DNA from: Peribolospora baueri | Taxonomy: Eukaryota; Basidiomycota; Peribolosporomycetes; Peribolosporales; Peribolosporaceae | Length of the DNA: 22,076 nt | Reading direction: 5' to 3' | NCBI GenBank assembly: GCA_029717555.1 | Contig: JAMDHS010000152.1 | Span: forward strand, 1-22,076 | In this document: positions 18,985 through 22,076 of the stretch, in pieces | Layout: every line of letters starts with the position of its first letter | How positions within the stretch are numbered: the first letter of the stretch is position 1 | Translations under genes and position numbers: made by a program | Notes under the pieces: generated by a model | What the model saw: the letters and a program-made list of their open reading frames with translations, nothing else | Database searches by the model: none | What the model was told of the DNA's origin: nothing

Positions 18985-21386
18985 ATGCAGGCCATACTGC
19001 GATATGTCGTCCTAGGTGAGCCGTCGCGCATCTCGCTGGGACCCGACTTGGGCTTATGGGTGCTTTGTCGACGAAGTGCGAATGGAAAGCTGACGCTTGT
19101 CCTCGAATCTACAGCGATCGTCTGCCTGGTTGTCCTGCACTACACCCTCACATACTCTTCCCCTGTGTACTCGTCCGCCACCTCCCTTTCCACCCTCCAA
19201 TCCAAGCTCGCCGCCTCCAATCCTTTCCAAGGCTCAGCCAGATGGAGCAGCTACCGCCCCGGTTCTCCAGGCTCTGCGTACAAGTACTCCGGCATTAAGG
19301 ATGGAGAGGCTCCTAAGCGCGTGAATGGAGCCTTTGTTGTCTTGGCGAGGAACAGCGATTTGTACCCATTTTTGGAGAGCATGAGAGCGATGGAGGATCG
19401 GTTCAACCACAAGTATAATTACCCGTACAGTGAGTGCGGCTGAGCAGCTGGGGACGATCGTGCCTCATGGCGAGATTCTTGGACAAGCTGTGAAGAATGG
19501 AACGCAGCATGGACGCGTCTAATCGGCCCATCATGTTCACCCAGTCTTCCTCAACGACAAGCCTTTCGACGAGACTTTCAAAAGGCAGACGCAAGCCATC
19601 ACCAACGGCAACTGCTCCTACGGCTTGATCGACGAGGTGAGCATACTTTCTTTCCCCTTTTTTCCCTATATATATAGTCTAGACTGGGCCAATGGACTAA
19701 ACTTTTAATTACCTCCTCTCGAACACAGGCCCAGTGGTCCCTACCCAGCTGGATCGACGAGCAAAAAGCGGCCGAAGCCCGAGAGACGATGAAGAAGCAG
19801 GGTGTTATCTACGGCGACTCCTTGCCATACCGACACATGTGCAGGTATCAGAGCGGGTTCTTCTACCGGCACCCTTTGCTTAAGGACATCGAGGTGAGCC
19901 AGGACAGCCGCTTGGGCAACTTCAAGGAGCGACCTCGTGTCTCGCGAATTGACAAGCTTTCCCTATGGAACAGTACTATTGGCGCATTGAGCCGTCGGTC
20001 AAATACTTCTGCGATCTCGATGTAAGTGCTTGATCCGATGCGATCAGGAGATTCTCTGTTGGACTCACCAGCTTGGGACCCTCCCATTGCATCTTCCTCC
20101 TTGTCCTTCCAGTATGACCCCTTCCGCTTCATGGCCGAGAACAACAAGAAGTACGGTTTCGTGCTCAGTTTGTACGAGTACGAAGCGACTATTTCCACGC
20201 TTTGGAAGGAGACCAAAGGTGAGTCCAATCGCGACTGTACGCACGTGCACATGCTGAAGGCGAACCTGCGCTGCTATCGTTCCTTCGTTTGCTCGTGTTG
20301 CGTTGCTTTTGCTTTTCGACACGACCCCTGTCCTTTCCGTCCAACAGAATTCATCGCCCAAAATCCACAGTACCTCGCCAGCGATAACGCTATGAAGTTC
20401 ATCTCCGACGACGGGGGCTCGACGTACAACCGGTGTCACTTTTGGTCCAAGTGTGTCTCGAGGCGTGATCCTGCTTCTCCTCGTATAGATGTTCGGCCGG
20501 GTCATTCTGACACCTACCTCTGTGCGCTGCCTATAACAGCTTCGAAATCGGCTCTCTCGATCTCTGGCGCTCTGAAGCGTACGACAAGTATTTTGACCAC
20601 TTGGACAAAGCAGGCGGGTTCTTCTACGAGGTGCGCGCCTTTGTTCTCAATCCTGTCACGGAGGAATTGAAACCCATCCACTCATACTTCTCTTCACCTT
20701 TTTATCCCTATGTTACTCTTCTCTATCTCTTTCCCCCTTTAAGCGGTGGGGCGACGCACCGGTGCACTCCCTCGCGGCCTCCCTCTTCCTCAATAGGAGC
20801 CAGCTTCACTTCTTCGAGGTGCGTACGCGTGTGATACGGCCGGGTCCCTCCGAATGGATGTGCCTAGATCTAAACGTCTTCTCATTTTACGTGGTTTGTC
20901 CCTACTGTCGGCATTGTGGCATATCAGGATATCGGTGAGAGTTCGGTTTTTCATTTGCGGCCGTTCCCATGCAGGGCCTGTTCCTCGTGGGCATCTCTAC
21001 CTCGCGCTTAGCTCGGTTCGCTGAATTAATGTTCCCTTACGTGCCTGCATCCCCCATCTTTTATCCTACACCGCCAATTGAACATCATCCCCGAATAGCC
21101 TATTACCACCCCCCCTTCACCCACTGCTCAAGAAGGCTGGCCAAGCAGGGCACTTCCTGCAGCTGCGATCCGCAGGACAGCTTTGACCATGAAGGTGAGC
21201 TTCCCACCGTCTTTCCTCCGATCGTTCTTCGTTTGACAGGGGCGGTCGGACGGGAACTTTGCTCGTCTTCCATTTGTCCCCCATCTCATCTCTCTGTCCT
21301 CTTCACACCTTCTCTGTGACCCCTTCACCCCTGTAGCGTACTCGTGCCTGCCTCGATATGAGAGGCTAGTGGGGCAAAGGTTCTGA
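18985..21386 (+). CDS. Golgi alpha-1,2-mannosyltransferase, KRE2/MNT1/KTR family (GT15)
   Basis: Twelve exons: 18985-19015, 19115-19429, 19545-19636, 19729-19893, 19974-20021, 20113-20218, 20348-20450, 20540-20630, 20744-20818, 20928-20934, 21099-21194, 21337-21386; 392 residues. GT15 enzymes add mannose from GDP-mannose to N- and O-linked glycans of cell-wall proteins in the Golgi. A type II anchor lies at about residues 6-23 ([18 protein letters not shown]), then a short stem, then the catalytic domain from [19 protein letters not shown]. Family blocks include [51 protein letters not shown] and [20 protein letters not shown]; the last holds the glutamate implicated in catalysis. A Cys-rich end follows ([29 protein letters not shown]). 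Introns 1 (99 bases) and 6 (129 bases) are in frame and stop-free. Exon 10 is only 7 bases. Which paralogue (KRE2, KTR1 or other) cannot be told by eye. Confidence 0.93.
20928..20934 (+). other. 7-base microexon of the GT15 gene
   Basis: Exon GATATCG codes D-I plus the first base of the next codon, between CATATCAG and GTGAGA. It joins LHFFE to YYHPPFTHC, matching the family pattern FFEDIGYxHxPFxHC except that the G position reads Ala with the acceptor at 21098. Confidence 0.78.
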
Positions 21387-22017
21387 CCCGCCTCGTGGAC
21401 GGCGAGCCTACCGTACCGATTCGGCATGTACATACTGCCCGGATCCCTCTCTTTGTTGGGCTCTTCATGGTTTCTTTTGGCGTCTAGTTTCTTTTGCCAA
21501 TGGGTATGGACATTCTGGAACTGAGATACTTTGGGACTTCATCCACCTCGACATGGGGTGATCATCGATTCGCACTAGCAACGGGAACATCGGACAGGAC
21601 TCCTTCCTCGCGCCGCGTCCCCGCCGTTCCTTACATATGTACGCGCCAAGCCTTGCAATTTTCCGTTTCATTTGTTTGTTTCTGGATAGGAAGGAGACGC
21701 CAACGAATGCGGACGGGACGGGCCTGTGTTCAAGACCTCGAGTTGTGGTGGAGCACGCTTGCGCGGACGCTCCCTCCTCTCGTCCTTGGTCAGCGCGCGA
21801 GCGCTTCGCTTTCGGATGGGACCTATCATATGGAGCCCGAGGCGGGAAGCAGGCCGAGACATTGGGGTATCCTCTCCTTTCTTCTTTACTCCCTCCCTTA
21901 CATCACTCCCTCCCTTACATCCTTCTTCCACCCTCTCTGTGACGACACCCTAACTGACCCCCCCGTCTATCTCTACAACTCCTTCCCCTCGCTCGCTCTC
22001 GCTCACTCAACACCGAG
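21387..22017 (+). other. 3' region of GT15 gene and upstream region of a next gene
   Basis: No recognisable gene. Open frames here (for example 21494-22048) translate to low-complexity sequence. From about 21880 to 22010 the plus strand is strongly C/T-rich with a repeated CTCCCTTACATC word (about 21890-21923). This resembles the tract before the MAM3-like start and suggests a promoter or 5'-UTR for a gene starting near the right edge. Confidence 0.45.
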
Positions 22018-22076
22018 ATGGTGCTCTCTTCTCCCACTCACCTCGTAGGGCAGCTCGTGTTATTCGTCTCCATCTT
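22018..22076 (+). CDS. Possible 5' end of a further gene, truncated by the window
   Basis: An ATG in fair context (purine at -3, G at +4) opens a frame that reaches the window edge: MVLSSPTHLVGQLVLFVSI. It follows a C/T-rich tract like those before other starts here. The hydrophobic run could begin a signal peptide or membrane segment. Nineteen codons are too few to identify it, and chance is quite possible. Confidence 0.3.
   Translation, partial: MVLSSPTHLVGQLVLFVSI

Noticed and set aside
21494-22048. 184-codon plus-strand frame at the right end
   Set aside because: The translation is low-complexity and runs through a C/T-rich promoter-like tract.
1-22076. tRNA, rRNA, CRISPR, transposon or viral element
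   Set aside because: I looked for T-loop words, direct-repeat arrays, terminal repeats, and transposase or reverse-transcriptase motifs by eye and saw none that hold up.

Overview
This window is nuclear DNA of an intron-rich fungus, most likely a basidiomycete. Seven complete or near-complete genes can be rebuilt on both strands. They contain 48 inferred introns of about 64-178 bases, nearly all GT-AG, many with C/T-rich tails. The DNA is GC-rich and several proteins read like basidiomycete orthologues. A Pucciniomycotina (red-yeast or anther-smut type) source is my best guess, but that is inference from style and not from a search. I saw no bacterial operon, CRISPR array, transposon, viral element, rRNA or tRNA.

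Layout: 1-71 is a pure A tract. About 124-702 has minus-strand stretches that look partly coding, perhaps the end of a gene that leaves the window. 703-2218 is a microsatellite-rich, pyrimidine-rich promoter region. 2219-6212 (+) is a Mam3/CNNM-type DUF21-CBS membrane protein. 7055-9730 (+) is mitochondrial ETF-ubiquinone oxidoreductase. 10122-12612 (+) is SPO11, the meiotic double-strand-break transesterase. 12916-13982 (-) is a small UPF0538/DUF2340 (C2orf76-like) protein. 14330-16273 (+) is a MAP kinase kinase of the Mkk1/Mkk2 cell-wall-integrity type. 17190-18621 (-) is chorismate mutase (ARO7). 18985-21386 (+) is a Golgi alpha-mannosyltransferase of the KRE2/MNT1/KTR family (GT15). A short open frame starting at 22018 may be the 5' end of another gene.

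Two gene pairs are divergent and share short promoters: UPF0538/MKK1 (347 bases) and ARO7/GT15 (363 bases). Two pairs converge: SPO11/UPF0538 and MKK1/ARO7. The genes are ordinary housekeeping, signalling and meiosis genes with no obvious common pathway, although cell-wall signalling (MKK1) and mannoprotein glycosylation (GT15) both concern the cell surface.

The most interesting signal is in gene architecture. There are several microexons (7, 12, 20 and 22 bases, plus an 11-base terminal exon), two inferred GC-AG introns, and four introns that keep the reading frame open when retained. The 9-base E-box word GTCACGTGC occurs three times, always just upstream of a coding start. Exon joins were set by eye, from frame, splice consensus and family conservation; transcripts would confirm or correct them. 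I did not find a convincing undescribed system.
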